The notes under the pieces were generated by a model. It worked only from the letters and a program-made list of their open reading frames with translations, ran no database searches and was not told where the DNA came from. From positions 124,001 through 188,000 of the forward strand of contig JAFZDJ010000003.1 in the NCBI GenBank assembly GCA_017561265.1: a DNA stretch of 64,000 nucleotides, given 5' to 3'. The position numbers and the translations under genes are program-made. Within the stretch, counting starts at the first letter, position 1. Every line of letters begins with the position of its first letter. Below, in pieces: positions 44,795 to 52,806 of this stretch. The stretch comes from Bacteroidales bacterium (GTDB taxonomy: Bacteria > Bacteroidota > Bacteroidia > Bacteroidales > UBA932).

Positions 44795-47038
44795 TTATTT
44801 AAGTTTTACCGTTCTGGACTTTCCGTCATAACAGTCAACGCTCACAGTGGAATCATCAACTGTCCTGACCTCGCTGTCCGGACGTATCATCTGGTCCCCT
44901 TTGAAGACAGTGATCGCATTACCGCCTCCGAAAGGATATATAAGAGTCTGAACCGAAGTCCTGACGATCCAGTAGGTGTTGCCACCGACAACAATCCTCT
45001 CAGGAAGACTCTTTATTGTCTCAGGAGCCGCAATAGTCTTCCATGAAGAAGGCTTGCGTCCCTTGAGATTGTACATTTCTATCGTATTGTCCTTATGGAG
45101 CACCATGATATTATAGGCCTTCGTCCCATTGAAATCATACACATCCGGACCCAGAAGGATTTCCTTGCCCAGATCAAGAGGGAAACCGCTCACAAAGCGG
45201 CCGAGTCTGTCTATCACATATATGCTGCTTCCGGAGCCGAAGATGATCTGGAGCTTGCCATTGGCATAATAGTCGACATTATAGGCGGTACCGCAAAGTT
45301 TTCCCTTGAACGGCACGCCCCAGAGACCTTTGCCATCCTCTTCCTGCAGGCAGAGAGAACCATGAGCGTTCTGATAGAAGAGGTTCATCTGTCCCGTTCC
45401 TGAGTTCTTTACCTTGAACGGTCCCTGAGGAATCACCACGGTAGTATCACGCTCATGTTCAGGAGCTTTCGTCTTCATCATGGTAAGTCTCGGCATCTGG
45501 ACACCCATCTTCATTCCATTCTTTGCCTTGGTCACGGTAAGGACTGCAGGACAATAATCCGCATCAGCATATACAGGCTTCAGAGCTTCGTTCATCTCCT
45601 TTCCGAATATCTTGCTGTGACCGTCCTTATTCTCTGTAAATGAGAAATATGCGACTAGAGATGCAGGAGAGGCAGCAAGCATATCCTTCTGGCCTGCATC
45701 AGCCATATACTCGACCAGATTATACTGGAGTGTCTTTCCTGCAACATACTCCTCGACAGCTTTCAGGCTTCCCGAAATGATCCATCCGTCCATATATGTG
45801 AAGCATGATTCATCCTTGATGTCGAAGAAACGTCCGAAGACCGACGCAGCATATGAGGCATATGGCCATGAATGAATGGCAGGAGTATAGTCCTTGAATG
45901 ACTTGTCAGCCGTTCCGACAAATATGAGGGTATCCTCGCGTCCTATCCTCATGAGGTTCACTGTATCAAGCGCTCCACCTGTCATGAAGGTCGCCCTAGC
46001 CATCTCCTTCACATCAAGTCTCCTGACGAAATCCTCCGGCTTCAGACCTGTCCTTGTCTCGAGATCCCTCTGCTTCCTGCGGAAAGACTGAAGAGACTGC
46101 TTGGAATCCATATATGCCTGATATGCCGTCATATATGCCTCTGCATCCTTCATAGGAAGAGAAACAGCAGAAACAGTATAGGAAGGAAGCATCTTGGATA
46201 CCTTCGAAACTGCAGGTTCCGATTTTGAAAGAACCGTCATGAATTCAGAAGGGTCGCCCTCGAACACAGGCACGCCAACGGCATGAAGACCTGAAGCATC
46301 AGCCTTAGTCAGATCCACAACGGTCCACTGAGCAAAGCCGGTCATAAACGGATGATGTGCAGCATATTTTCTTGCAAACATACCGTTCATAAGCATCTTG
46401 GCATGTGAGTTGGCGAAGAAAGCGACATCAGAGCCTGTAACGGAAGCCGCTGCATCAGGAAAGCCGGCAGCATCCATCACTGACAGAGATTTCTCAAGAT
46501 GCCTGCGAGAAGACTTGACAAGGGTTTCAGACTCTGAAACAAGGATAAGCGAACGTTTGGAAATATCACGGCTTCCATCCGTAACTGTCGAACAATCAAC
46601 ATGATCCGCGTACATATCCCTGGATTCCGCAAATTCCACCAATGATGAAAAATCTTCAGAAAGTTCAGATGAAGCCTTGCCGGCATCGAAGACATAAAGT
46701 GCCTGAAGATCTCCATTAAAATGCAGAGACACCGCCATTGACTTATTTGCGACAGAAGGGAAAGATCCGGCCGCAATACTGTCGGCCAGAGCGGAAGTGA
46801 AGTCAAATCCGGAAAGAAGACCCGAAGAAGCCTCCTCTACATCTGAAAGACAGGCAACCAGAACAGCATCCGAAGGAACGGCCGGAAGGAGCAGATAACG
46901 CCCCTGATCCGGCACATCATTTCCTTTACGGGTCTGCTTGCTGTCAACGCCGGAATACAGGAAGACGACAGCTATGCCGACTCCCAGAATCATGGCCGCA
47001 AGAACGGCAAGACAGATAATGAGGGATTTCCTGCTCAT
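44795..47038 (-). CDS. Membrane-anchored envelope protein of unknown function (747 aa)
   Basis: 747 residues. An N-terminal membrane segment (about 6-30, LIICLAVLAAMILGVGIAVVFLYSG), without a lipobox, is followed by a long extracytoplasmic region. Residues ~35-480 contain repeated mixed alpha/beta stretches with many Ser and Asp; residues ~560-735 look like a beta-propeller or similar strand repeat (GKLCGTAYNVDYYANGKLQII, then NIMVLHKDNTIEMYN). No enzyme motif is recognised. It overlaps ridA by TAATG and precedes the acyl ligase gene; the grouping hints at an envelope-lipid role but gives no proof. Confidence 0.7.
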   Translation of the reverse strand: MSRKSLIICLAVLAAMILGVGIAVVFLYSGVDSKQTRKGNDVPDQGRYLLLPAVPSDAVLVACLSDVEEASSGLLSGFDFTSALADSIAAGSFPSVANKSMAVSLHFNGDLQALYVFDAGKASSELSEDFSSLVEFAESRDMYADHVDCSTVTDGSRDISKRSLILVSESETLVKSSRRHLEKSLSVMDAAGFPDAAASVTGSDVAFFANSHAKMLMNGMFARKYAAHHPFMTGFAQWTVVDLTKADASGLHAVGVPVFEGDPSEFMTVLSKSEPAVSKVSKMLPSYTVSAVSLPMKDAEAYMTAYQAYMDSKQSLQSFRRKQRDLETRTGLKPEDFVRRLDVKEMARATFMTGGALDTVNLMRIGREDTLIFVGTADKSFKDYTPAIHSWPYASYAASVFGRFFDIKDESCFTYMDGWIISGSLKAVEEYVAGKTLQYNLVEYMADAGQKDMLAASPASLVAYFSFTENKDGHSKIFGKEMNEALKPVYADADYCPAVLTVTKAKNGMKMGVQMPRLTMMKTKAPEHERDTTVVIPQGPFKVKNSGTGQMNLFYQNAHGSLCLQEEDGKGLWGVPFKGKLCGTAYNVDYYANGKLQIIFGSGSSIYVIDRLGRFVSGFPLDLGKEILLGPDVYDFNGTKAYNIMVLHKDNTIEMYNLKGRKPSSWKTIAAPETIKSLPERIVVGGNTYWIVRTSVQTLIYPFGGGNAITVFKGDQMIRPDSEVRTVDDSTVSVDCYDGKSRTVKLK

Positions 47039-47412
47039 TATTTAACTGCGATTGCCTCGATCTCAACCTTTACGCCAAGAGGGAGAGCTGCAGCCTGATA
47101 ACATGCTCTTGCAGGCTTGTCACCAGTGAAATACTCAGCATAAACCTCGTTAACCGCCTTGAAATCAGCGATATCAGCAAGGAGAACAGTTGTCTTTACA
47201 ACATTGTTGTAATCCATTCCAGCCTCCTTAAGGATAGCTCCGATATTCTTGAGGGACTGATGAGCTGCCGCCACGATATCCTCCTGAACCTTTCCATCCG
47301 CAGGATTTACAGGAATCTGACCTGAGATATAAAGAGTTCCGTTAACTTCGATAGCCTGTGAATACGGGCCCACCGCCTTCGGTGCATCTGGTGTTGCTAT
47401 TACCTTTTTCAT
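47038..47412 (-). CDS. ridA: RidA-family reactive intermediate deaminase
   Basis: 124 residues from ATG 47412. It hydrolyses reactive enamine/imine intermediates. Seen: GPYSQAI, SGQIPVNP, the conserved Arg in KPARACYQ and LPLGVKVEIEAIAVK. An upstream in-frame start at 47436 is weaker; the promoter box sits 26 nt before 47412. The stop overlaps the next gene's start (TAATG). Confidence 0.93.
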   Translation of the reverse strand: MKKVIATPDAPKAVGPYSQAIEVNGTLYISGQIPVNPADGKVQEDIVAAAHQSLKNIGAILKEAGMDYNNVVKTTVLLADIADFKAVNEVYAEYFTGDKPARACYQAAALPLGVKVEIEAIAVK

Positions 47413-47437
47413 GTCTTCGATAATTTGGTTTAACATA

Positions 47438-47468
47438 CAAAGATAGCAATTATTTGCATACTAACAAA
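47438..47468 (-). promoter_or_regulatory. Promoter of the ridA operon (-7 TATCTTTG, -33 TTTG)
   Basis: The -7 box is at 47438-47445 and TTTG (as CAAA) at 47465-47468, with 19 nt between, on the minus strand. The G of the box is 26 nt before the ridA ATG. The -33 element lies inside the T-run of the upstream terminator. Confidence 0.65.
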
Positions 47469-47470
47469 AA

Positions 47471-47490
47471 TCGCCCCCTAAAGGGGGCGA
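47471..47490 (-). terminator. Second terminator after tRNA-Arg (GC-rich hairpin)
   Basis: A 20-nt inverted repeat, TCGCCCCC and complement, with five T following on the minus strand (47466-47470 as A on plus). It is very stable for its size and blocks read-through into ridA. Confidence 0.8.
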
Positions 47491-47510
47491 AGTCTCATCC
47501 TATGGTATAG

Positions 47511-47542
47511 AAAAAGAGCCTGACTGAAAAGCCAGACTCTTT
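47511..47542 (-). terminator. First terminator after tRNA-Arg
   Basis: An 11-bp stem with two G-U pairs (arms 47514-47524 and 47531-47541), 6-nt loop, and T-rich end on the minus strand. It starts 3 nt past the tRNA 3' end. Confidence 0.75.
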
Positions 47543-47544
47543 CG

Positions 47545-47616
47545 TAGCCCCGAGCAGAATCGAACTGCTATCTAAAGTTTAGGAAACTTCCATTCTATCC
47601 GTTGAACTACAGGGCC
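47545..47616 (-). tRNA. tRNA-Arg (anticodon CCT)
   Basis: 72 nt on the minus strand. Acceptor GGCCCTG pairs with CGGGGCT (first pair G-U), D stem GTTC/GAAT, anticodon stem GAAGT/ACTTT around loop TTCCTAA, and T stem AGCAG/CTGCT with loop TTCGATT. The anticodon CCT reads AGG. CCA is not encoded. It lies downstream of rpmF on the same strand and is likely cotranscribed with it. Confidence 0.93.
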
Positions 47617-47640
47617 GGAACTAAAAGAAAGAAGGACTGA

Positions 47641-47823
47641 TTACTCAGCCTTCTTCTCAATGATCTGACGGCCTCTGTAATAGCCGCACTCAGGACATAC
47701 TCTGTGGTACATGATTGTAGCACCGCAGTTTGAACATGTAGCGAGTGTAGGAACTACAGCCACGTCATGTGTTCTTCTCTTGTCTCGTCTCTGCTTAGAG
47801 ACCCTGTGTTTTGGATGTGCCAT
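47641..47823 (-). CDS. rpmF: Ribosomal protein L32
   Basis: 60 residues: MAHPKHRVSKQRRDKRRTH, then a zinc ribbon with CSNCG and CPECG. This is the typical bacterial L32 of the large subunit, with all four zinc cysteines. It lies 33 nt downstream of the DUF177 gene and 25 nt upstream of tRNA-Arg on the same strand. Confidence 0.95.
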   Translation of the reverse strand: MAHPKHRVSKQRRDKRRTHDVAVVPTLATCSNCGATIMYHRVCPECGYYRGRQIIEKKAE

Positions 47824-47856
47824 TGTTCTATATTTTTAAATTATTTGTTTTTCAAC

Positions 47857-48378
47857 TTATTTCATCAAGTCCTTCAATGCTGCAAAAGGATTATTCGCCT
47901 CCGAAACTTCAGCCACAACCGGCTCGCCACCCATAAGATGCCTGACTGCATCCTGATTGCACTCGCCTTCTGCATGATGACGCTGCATAGGAAGAGACAG
48001 ACATACATAGTCGTAAATGACCTGACTCATATCCAGTTCAGCATCCCCTTCCGGCACGAAAAGTATCTCCCTTTCACCTTCCTGATGCTCCTCAGAAGAC
48101 TCCTCGTCGCCAAATTTCACACTCAGAAGTACATCCGTCGAAACAGGCATCACAAGCTCTTCCATACATCTGTCACACTCCACCTTTACTGTTCCGTCAA
48201 TCTCACAATCAACCCCCAGATATCGGCCTGATTTCTCTACAATAACAGACGCATCTATGTCAGCATCAAGGATTTCCGCATTGGCAAAAGCTTCGAAGAA
48301 CTCCTTTCCGGCATGCCAGGAAAATCTGCTTTCCCCAGCCGCCAATCCATTTAGAGGTATTATAAAATTATCGTTCAT
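47857..48378 (-). CDS. DUF177 (YceD) family protein
   Basis: 173 residues from ATG 48378, which begins MNDNFIIPLNGL. The family signature of charged beta strands and a four-cysteine-like region (VKVECDRCMEELV) is present. YceD genes usually precede rpmF, as here, and are linked to ribosome and 23S rRNA maturation. An upstream in-frame start at 48417 is ruled out by the promoter at 48406-48413. Confidence 0.88.
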   Translation of the reverse strand: MNDNFIIPLNGLAAGESRFSWHAGKEFFEAFANAEILDADIDASVIVEKSGRYLGVDCEIDGTVKVECDRCMEELVMPVSTDVLLSVKFGDEESSEEHQEGEREILFVPEGDAELDMSQVIYDYVCLSLPMQRHHAEGECNQDAVRHLMGGEPVVAEVSEANNPFAALKDLMK

Positions 48379-48405
48379 GTCGACCCATAAATAGATTTGA
48401 GCCCG

Positions 48406-48413
48406 CAAAGGTA
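48406..48413 (-). promoter_or_regulatory. -7 box (TACCTTTG) of the DUF177-rpmF operon
   Basis: It matches TAnnTTTG on the minus strand, with its G 28 nt before ATG 48378. Confidence 0.6.
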
Positions 48414-48429
48414 ACAAAAACTTTTATTA

Positions 48430-50238
48430 TTAGCAATTTATATCTGAATTTTTTCTCTTTCGATCCAATTCACTGAGAAGAATCTTCCTGAGTCTCATTG
48501 ATTTTGGAGTCACTTCCACAAGCTCGTCTTCCTGAATATACTCCAGAGCCTCCTCAAGAGAGAACACGATCGGAGGCGGAAGCATCACCTTGTCATCACT
48601 TCCGGATGCTCGCATATTCGTAAGCTTCTTGGTCTTGCAGATATTGATGGTGAGGTCACGTTCACGGGTATGCTCTCCCACGACCTGACCTTCATAGATT
48701 TCGACTCCAGGTTCAATGAAGAAACGACCTCTGTCCTGAAGCTTATCCATCGAATAGGCAACAGAAAGGCCTGTCTCAAGCGAGACGAGAGATCCGTTCG
48801 TACGACGCTCTATATCACCCTTATACGGCTCATATCCCTTAAGACGATGCGCCACCACAGCCTCGCCCTGAGTGGCAGTGAGGAGATTGCTTCTGAGTCC
48901 CATAAGTCCGCGTGACGGAATATCGAATTCAAGGTGAGTCCTGTCTCCTCTGCCTTCCATCTGGATGAGAGCTCCCTTCCTGCGGGTAACCATCTCGATA
49001 GCCCTTCCGACAAACTCCTCAGGAACATCGATCGTCAGCATTTCAACAGGCTCGCAACGCTGACCTCCGATCACCTTGTCAAGGACCTTAGGCTGTCCGA
49101 CCTGAAGTTCGAATCCCTCACGGCGCATAGTCTCGATAAGCACTGAAAGATGGAGGACACCTCGTCCATAGACAATGAACGAATCGGCATTCGGACCCGG
49201 CTTGACCCTAAGAGCGAGATTCTTCTCAAGCTCCTTCTCAAGACGATCCTTCAGATGTCTGGATGTCACAAACTTACCCTCTTTTCCGAAGAATGGGGAG
49301 TTGTTGATGCAGAAGAGCATGCTCATTGTAGGTTCGTCCACTTCGATAGGAGGAAGCGCCTCCGGATTCTCAAAGTCCGCAATGGTATCACCGATCTCGA
49401 ATCCTTCAAGTCCGACAACTGCGCATATATCACCGCATCCGACCTCTTCGACCTTGGCCTTGCCGAGTCCGTCAAAGACCATAAGTTCCTTGATCTTCTG
49501 CTTCTGCTGAATGTCATATCTCTTGCAGAGGGTGGTATTCATTCCAGCCTTCAGCGAACCGCGGGTCACTCTGCCCACGGCGATACGACCCACATATGGA
49601 GAATATTCAAGTGATGAAATCAGCATCTGAGGCGTACCCTCCGCCACTTCCGGAGCCGGAATGACTTCGAGGATAGTATCGAGAAGCGGAGTGATGTCGT
49701 TTGTCTGTTCCTTCCAGTCATATGACATCCATCCCTGCTTGGCACTTCCGTATACAGTACGGAAATCCAGCTGATCCTCGGTCGCGCCAAGAGAGAACAT
49801 AAGATCGAACACCTCTTCCTGAACCTCCTCAGGGCGGCAGTTCAGCTTATCCACCTTGTTGATCACCAGAACTGGCTTCTTGCCCATCTCGATCGCCTTC
49901 TGGAGCACGAAACGTGTCTGAGGCATACATCCCTCGAACGCATCCACAAGGAGGATAACGCCATCCGCCATGTTGAGCACGCGCTCGACCTCACCTCCGA
50001 AGTCGCTATGGCCCGGGGTGTCAATCACATTGATCTTCACTCCCTTATACACTACTGACACATTCTTTGCGAGAATGGTGATGCCTCTTTCTCTTTCGAG
50101 GTCATTGTTATCAAGGATAAGCTCTCCCAGCTTCTCCTGCTCACGCTGCTGACGCGCCTGATAGATCATCCTGTCCACGAGAGTGGTCTTTCCATGGTCA
50201 ACATGGGCAATGATCGCTATGTTTCTGATTTCCTGCAT
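48430..50238 (-). CDS. typA: Translational GTPase TypA/BipA
   Basis: 602 residues. GTPase motifs G1 [10 protein letters not shown], switch [10 protein letters not shown]3 [10 protein letters not shown] and G4 NKVD, then EF-G-like domains and the TypA-specific C-terminal domain ([23 protein letters not shown]). It helps ribosome assembly and stress (notably cold) adaptation. A ~90-nt leader with hairpins lies upstream. Confidence 0.94.
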   Translation of the reverse strand: MQEIRNIAIIAHVDHGKTTLVDRMIYQARQQREQEKLGELILDNNDLERERGITILAKNVSVVYKGVKINVIDTPGHSDFGGEVERVLNMADGVILLVDAFEGCMPQTRFVLQKAIEMGKKPVLVINKVDKLNCRPEEVQEEVFDLMFSLGATEDQLDFRTVYGSAKQGWMSYDWKEQTNDITPLLDTILEVIPAPEVAEGTPQMLISSLEYSPYVGRIAVGRVTRGSLKAGMNTTLCKRYDIQQKQKIKELMVFDGLGKAKVEEVGCGDICAVVGLEGFEIGDTIADFENPEALPPIEVDEPTMSMLFCINNSPFFGKEGKFVTSRHLKDRLEKELEKNLALRVKPGPNADSFIVYGRGVLHLSVLIETMRREGFELQVGQPKVLDKVIGGQRCEPVEMLTIDVPEEFVGRAIEMVTRRKGALIQMEGRGDRTHLEFDIPSRGLMGLRSNLLTATQGEAVVAHRLKGYEPYKGDIERRTNGSLVSLETGLSVAYSMDKLQDRGRFFIEPGVEIYEGQVVGEHTRERDLTINICKTKKLTNMRASGSDDKVMLPPPIVFSLEEALEYIQEDELVEVTPKSMRLRKILLSELDRKRKNSDINC

Positions 50239-50268
50239 AGTCTACCAATAATTAATCATGTACGGCAT

Positions 50269-50291
50269 GTGTCGGCATCGCATGCTGACAC
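50269..50291 (-). other. Hairpin in the typA leader
   Basis: Ten-base arms GTGTCGGCAT and ATGCTGACAC (one G-U pair) with a 3-nt loop CGC. It lies between the promoter at 50331 and the typA ATG at 50238, so it would be in the 5' untranslated region. A second weaker hairpin (arms TTCGA..CGG) is at about 50301-50322. Confidence 0.55.
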
Positions 50292-50330
50292 GAATATTTT
50301 CGACCGGTTTTCCCGTTCGAAAAAGATTTG

Positions 50331-50338
50331 CAAAATTA
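50331..50338 (-). promoter_or_regulatory. -7 box (TAATTTTG) of typA
   Basis: It matches TAnnTTTG on the minus strand, with its G 93 nt before the ATG, giving an unusually long structured leader for this window. Confidence 0.5.
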
Positions 50339-50371
50339 GATAATTTTATAAAATATTTGAAACACTTTTTC

Positions 50372-50379
50372 TATTTTTG
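50372..50379 (+). promoter_or_regulatory. -7 box (TATTTTTG) of guaA
   Basis: It matches TAnnTTTG with its G 37 nt before the guaA ATG at 50416. It is divergent from typA. No purine-riboswitch-like fold was recognised in the ~30-nt leader. Confidence 0.6.
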
Positions 50380-50415
50380 CACCTCGGTTAGAAAAACAAT
50401 TAAAATTTAGACTAT

Positions 50416-51723
50416 ATGAAACAGGACATGATCGTAATTCTTGACCTCGGAAGCCACGAAAACACAGTGGTTGCCAGGGCAATCCGTGCATTGGGTGTAT
50501 ACAGCGAGATTCACCCGCACGACATCACAGCTGAAGAGCTCAAGGCGCTTCCTAATGTAAAGGGTATCATCATCAATGGTGGTCCTAACAATGTTATCGA
50601 CGGAGTTGCGATCGATGTTCTCCCTGAAATTTATGAGGCTGGATTCCCGGTAATGGCAGCAGGTCACGACAAGGCGCTTTGTGAATTGAAGCTTGCACAG
50701 TTCGGAAATGATGAGGAATTCATCAAGAATGCAGTAAAGGACTTCGTGTTCGACACATGCAAGGCTGAGGCCAACTGGAACATGAAGAACTTCGTGGCAG
50801 ACCAGGTTGAGCTCATCCGTCAACAGGTAGGTGACAAGAAGGTTCTCCTCGCCCTCTCAGGCGGAGTTGACAGCTCTGTTCTTGCAGCCCTCCTTCTCAA
50901 GGCAATCGGCGACAAGCTTTACTGCGTTCACGTAAACCACGGACTTATGCGTAAAGGCGAGTCAGAGAATGTTGTGGAGGTATTCCGCAACCAGCTCTGC
51001 GCAAACCTTATATATGTAGATGCAACAGACCGTTTCCTCGGACTTCTTGAGGGTGTTGCTGATCCTGAGCAGAAGAGAAAGATCATCGGCGGAGAGTTCA
51101 TCCGCGTATTCGAGGAAGAGGCACGCAAGCTTGACGGCATCGATTTCCTCGGTCAGGGAACAATCTATCCTGACATAGCAGAGAGCGGTACAAAGACTGC
51201 CAAGGTCGTGAAGTCACACCACAATGTAGGCGGCCTTCCTGAGGATCTCCAGTTCGAACTCGTAGAGCCTCTCAAGCAGCTCTTCAAGGACGAGGTCCGC
51301 GCTTGCGGAGTCGAGCTCGGTCTCCCATACGAGATGGTTTACCGTCAGCCGTTCCCAGGCCCAGGTCTCGGAGTACGCTGCCTTGGAGCCATCACACGTG
51401 ACCGTCTCCATTCTCTCCGCGAGGCTGATGCAATCCTCCGCGAGGAGTTCGCCATTGCAGGTCTCGACAAGAAGGTATGGCAGTACTTCACAGTGGTTCC
51501 TGATTTCAAGTCAGTGGGAGTCCGCAACAACGCACGCTCATATGACTGGCCTGTAATCATCCGCGCCGTCAACACAATTGACGCGATGACAGCAAGCATC
51601 GAGCAGATCGACTGGCCTGTCCTCATGAAGATCACAGACCGCATCCTTGCAGAGGTTCCTAACGTCAACCGCGTATGCTACGACCTCTCTCCTAAGCCAT
51701 CTGCAACCATCGAGTGGGAATAA
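50416..51723 (+). CDS. guaA: GMP synthase with a truncated, catalytically degenerate glutaminase domain
   Basis: 435 residues against ~510-525 for normal GuaA. The synthetase part is intact: ALSGGVDSSV (about 147-155), KSHHNVGGLP, QPFPGPGLGVR (about 311-321) and the C-terminal KPSATIEWE. The N-terminal glutamine amidotransferase half is only ~95 residues. It begins like the family (ILDLGSHENTVVARAIR, INGGPN), but at the nucleophile position (usually GVCYGMQ) it reads AAGHDKA, and the following ~70 residues with the catalytic His and Glu (MSHGD, FHPE) are missing. The remaining ORF is uninterrupted. It must use free ammonia or a separate glutaminase subunit; no such gene is in the window. Confidence 0.92.
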   Translation: MKQDMIVILDLGSHENTVVARAIRALGVYSEIHPHDITAEELKALPNVKGIIINGGPNNVIDGVAIDVLPEIYEAGFPVMAAGHDKALCELKLAQFGNDEEFIKNAVKDFVFDTCKAEANWNMKNFVADQVELIRQQVGDKKVLLALSGGVDSSVLAALLLKAIGDKLYCVHVNHGLMRKGESENVVEVFRNQLCANLIYVDATDRFLGLLEGVADPEQKRKIIGGEFIRVFEEEARKLDGIDFLGQGTIYPDIAESGTKTAKVVKSHHNVGGLPEDLQFELVEPLKQLFKDEVRACGVELGLPYEMVYRQPFPGPGLGVRCLGAITRDRLHSLREADAILREEFAIAGLDKKVWQYFTVVPDFKSVGVRNNARSYDWPVIIRAVNTIDAMTASIEQIDWPVLMKITDRILAEVPNVNRVCYDLSPKPSATIEWE

Positions 51724-51742
51724 TCACAACCACATAGATACA

Positions 51743-51774
51743 AAAAATCCGGCCTCAATCGAGGTCGGATTTTT
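51743..51774 (+). terminator. Bidirectional terminator between guaA and the M23/LysM gene
   Basis: A 14-bp stem with one G-U pair (AAAAATCCGGCCTC ... GAGGTCGGATTTTT), 4-nt loop, flanked by A- and T-runs, so it can serve both convergent genes. Confidence 0.85.
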
Positions 51775-51776
51775 CT

Positions 51777-52793
51777 TTACCTTACGCGGATCTTCCTGCC
51801 GATCTTCAGAGTAGTGGTCTTTGATATGCCGTTCAAGCGGCAAAGCTCGCTTACAGTCGTGCCGTTATTAATGGCTATCCTGCCAAGAGTATCGCCGGAT
51901 TTGATTGTGTACCAGCGCATTGCCTCCCTCTCAGCATCCTCCTTCTTATCATCTTCCTCATTCTTCATCTCATCCTCGAAGTCCTGTTCATAGTTGCTGT
52001 AGATATTGAAATATTTCTTCTTCAGCACGAAGAGACGATGACGCAGCAACCCGTTCTCGAAATCGATGAGCCACTGAGGATCGAATGCAAAGCCGTTATA
52101 GCGTGTCTCAAAATGGAGATGAGGACCGGTAGAACGACCCGTAGAACCTCCGAGACCGATTACATCACCAGCATTCACCCAGTCGCCGACTTCGACATTT
52201 CTTTTTGACAGATGAGCATAGAAGGTCTCAATGCCGTTATCATGACGTATAACAATAAGATTTCCGAATGCACCGAAATATTTCGACATTCGAACCTTGC
52301 CTGTAAACGTAGCGTATATCGGATCGCCTGTCTTCAATGGGATATCAACTCCCTGATGACGACGGCCGCGGCGCACACCGAACTTGCCTCTTGGATGGAT
52401 CGTTCCCTGGAACGGGCAGTGGTACTGATCCAGACTATCCACAAGCCATATGGACCACTGTTCCGGAAGATCCTTCTGCTCTATACCATATGGGTTTGAC
52501 TGAGTCTCATTCCAATATTCATCAAAGACTCCGGTTACCTGCTGGAAGCCGGGAGTCTTGTAATAACGCCAGGTATTGTCGGCATGAAGCACCACCTTTA
52601 TATGTTCATTGGCGGTATCAAGAGTGTCTATCGGATCTGACGGAGACTTGGTCAGCGACTTTACAGGCTCCAGAGCCGGACGAGGGACCACGAGCTGGGT
52701 CCTTATGGTATCGAGCCTTATCGGATTCACAGCATAAGACACAGACATAGCACCGGCAATCAGAGCCAGTGCTACACAAACAGTTTTCTTCAT
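51777..52793 (-). CDS. M23 peptidase with C-terminal LysM
   Basis: 338 residues from ATG 52793, where a signal peptide begins (MKKTVCVALALIAGAMSVSYA); an upstream in-frame start at 52889 overlaps the phosphomannomutase gene and is rejected. The metallopeptidase domain (about 150-240) has HQGVD, then HLSKRNVEVGDWV and HLHFE, the zinc ligands. The last ~45 residues form a LysM repeat (YTIKSGDTLGRIAINNGTTVSEL). It probably cuts or remodels peptidoglycan, or regulates amidases, in the periplasm. Confidence 0.88.
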   Translation of the reverse strand: MKKTVCVALALIAGAMSVSYAVNPIRLDTIRTQLVVPRPALEPVKSLTKSPSDPIDTLDTANEHIKVVLHADNTWRYYKTPGFQQVTGVFDEYWNETQSNPYGIEQKDLPEQWSIWLVDSLDQYHCPFQGTIHPRGKFGVRRGRRHQGVDIPLKTGDPIYATFTGKVRMSKYFGAFGNLIVIRHDNGIETFYAHLSKRNVEVGDWVNAGDVIGLGGSTGRSTGPHLHFETRYNGFAFDPQWLIDFENGLLRHRLFVLKKKYFNIYSNYEQDFEDEMKNEEDDKKEDAEREAMRWYTIKSGDTLGRIAINNGTTVSELCRLNGISKTTTLKIGRKIRVR

Positions 52794-52806
52794 TGACAAG
52801 ACCATC

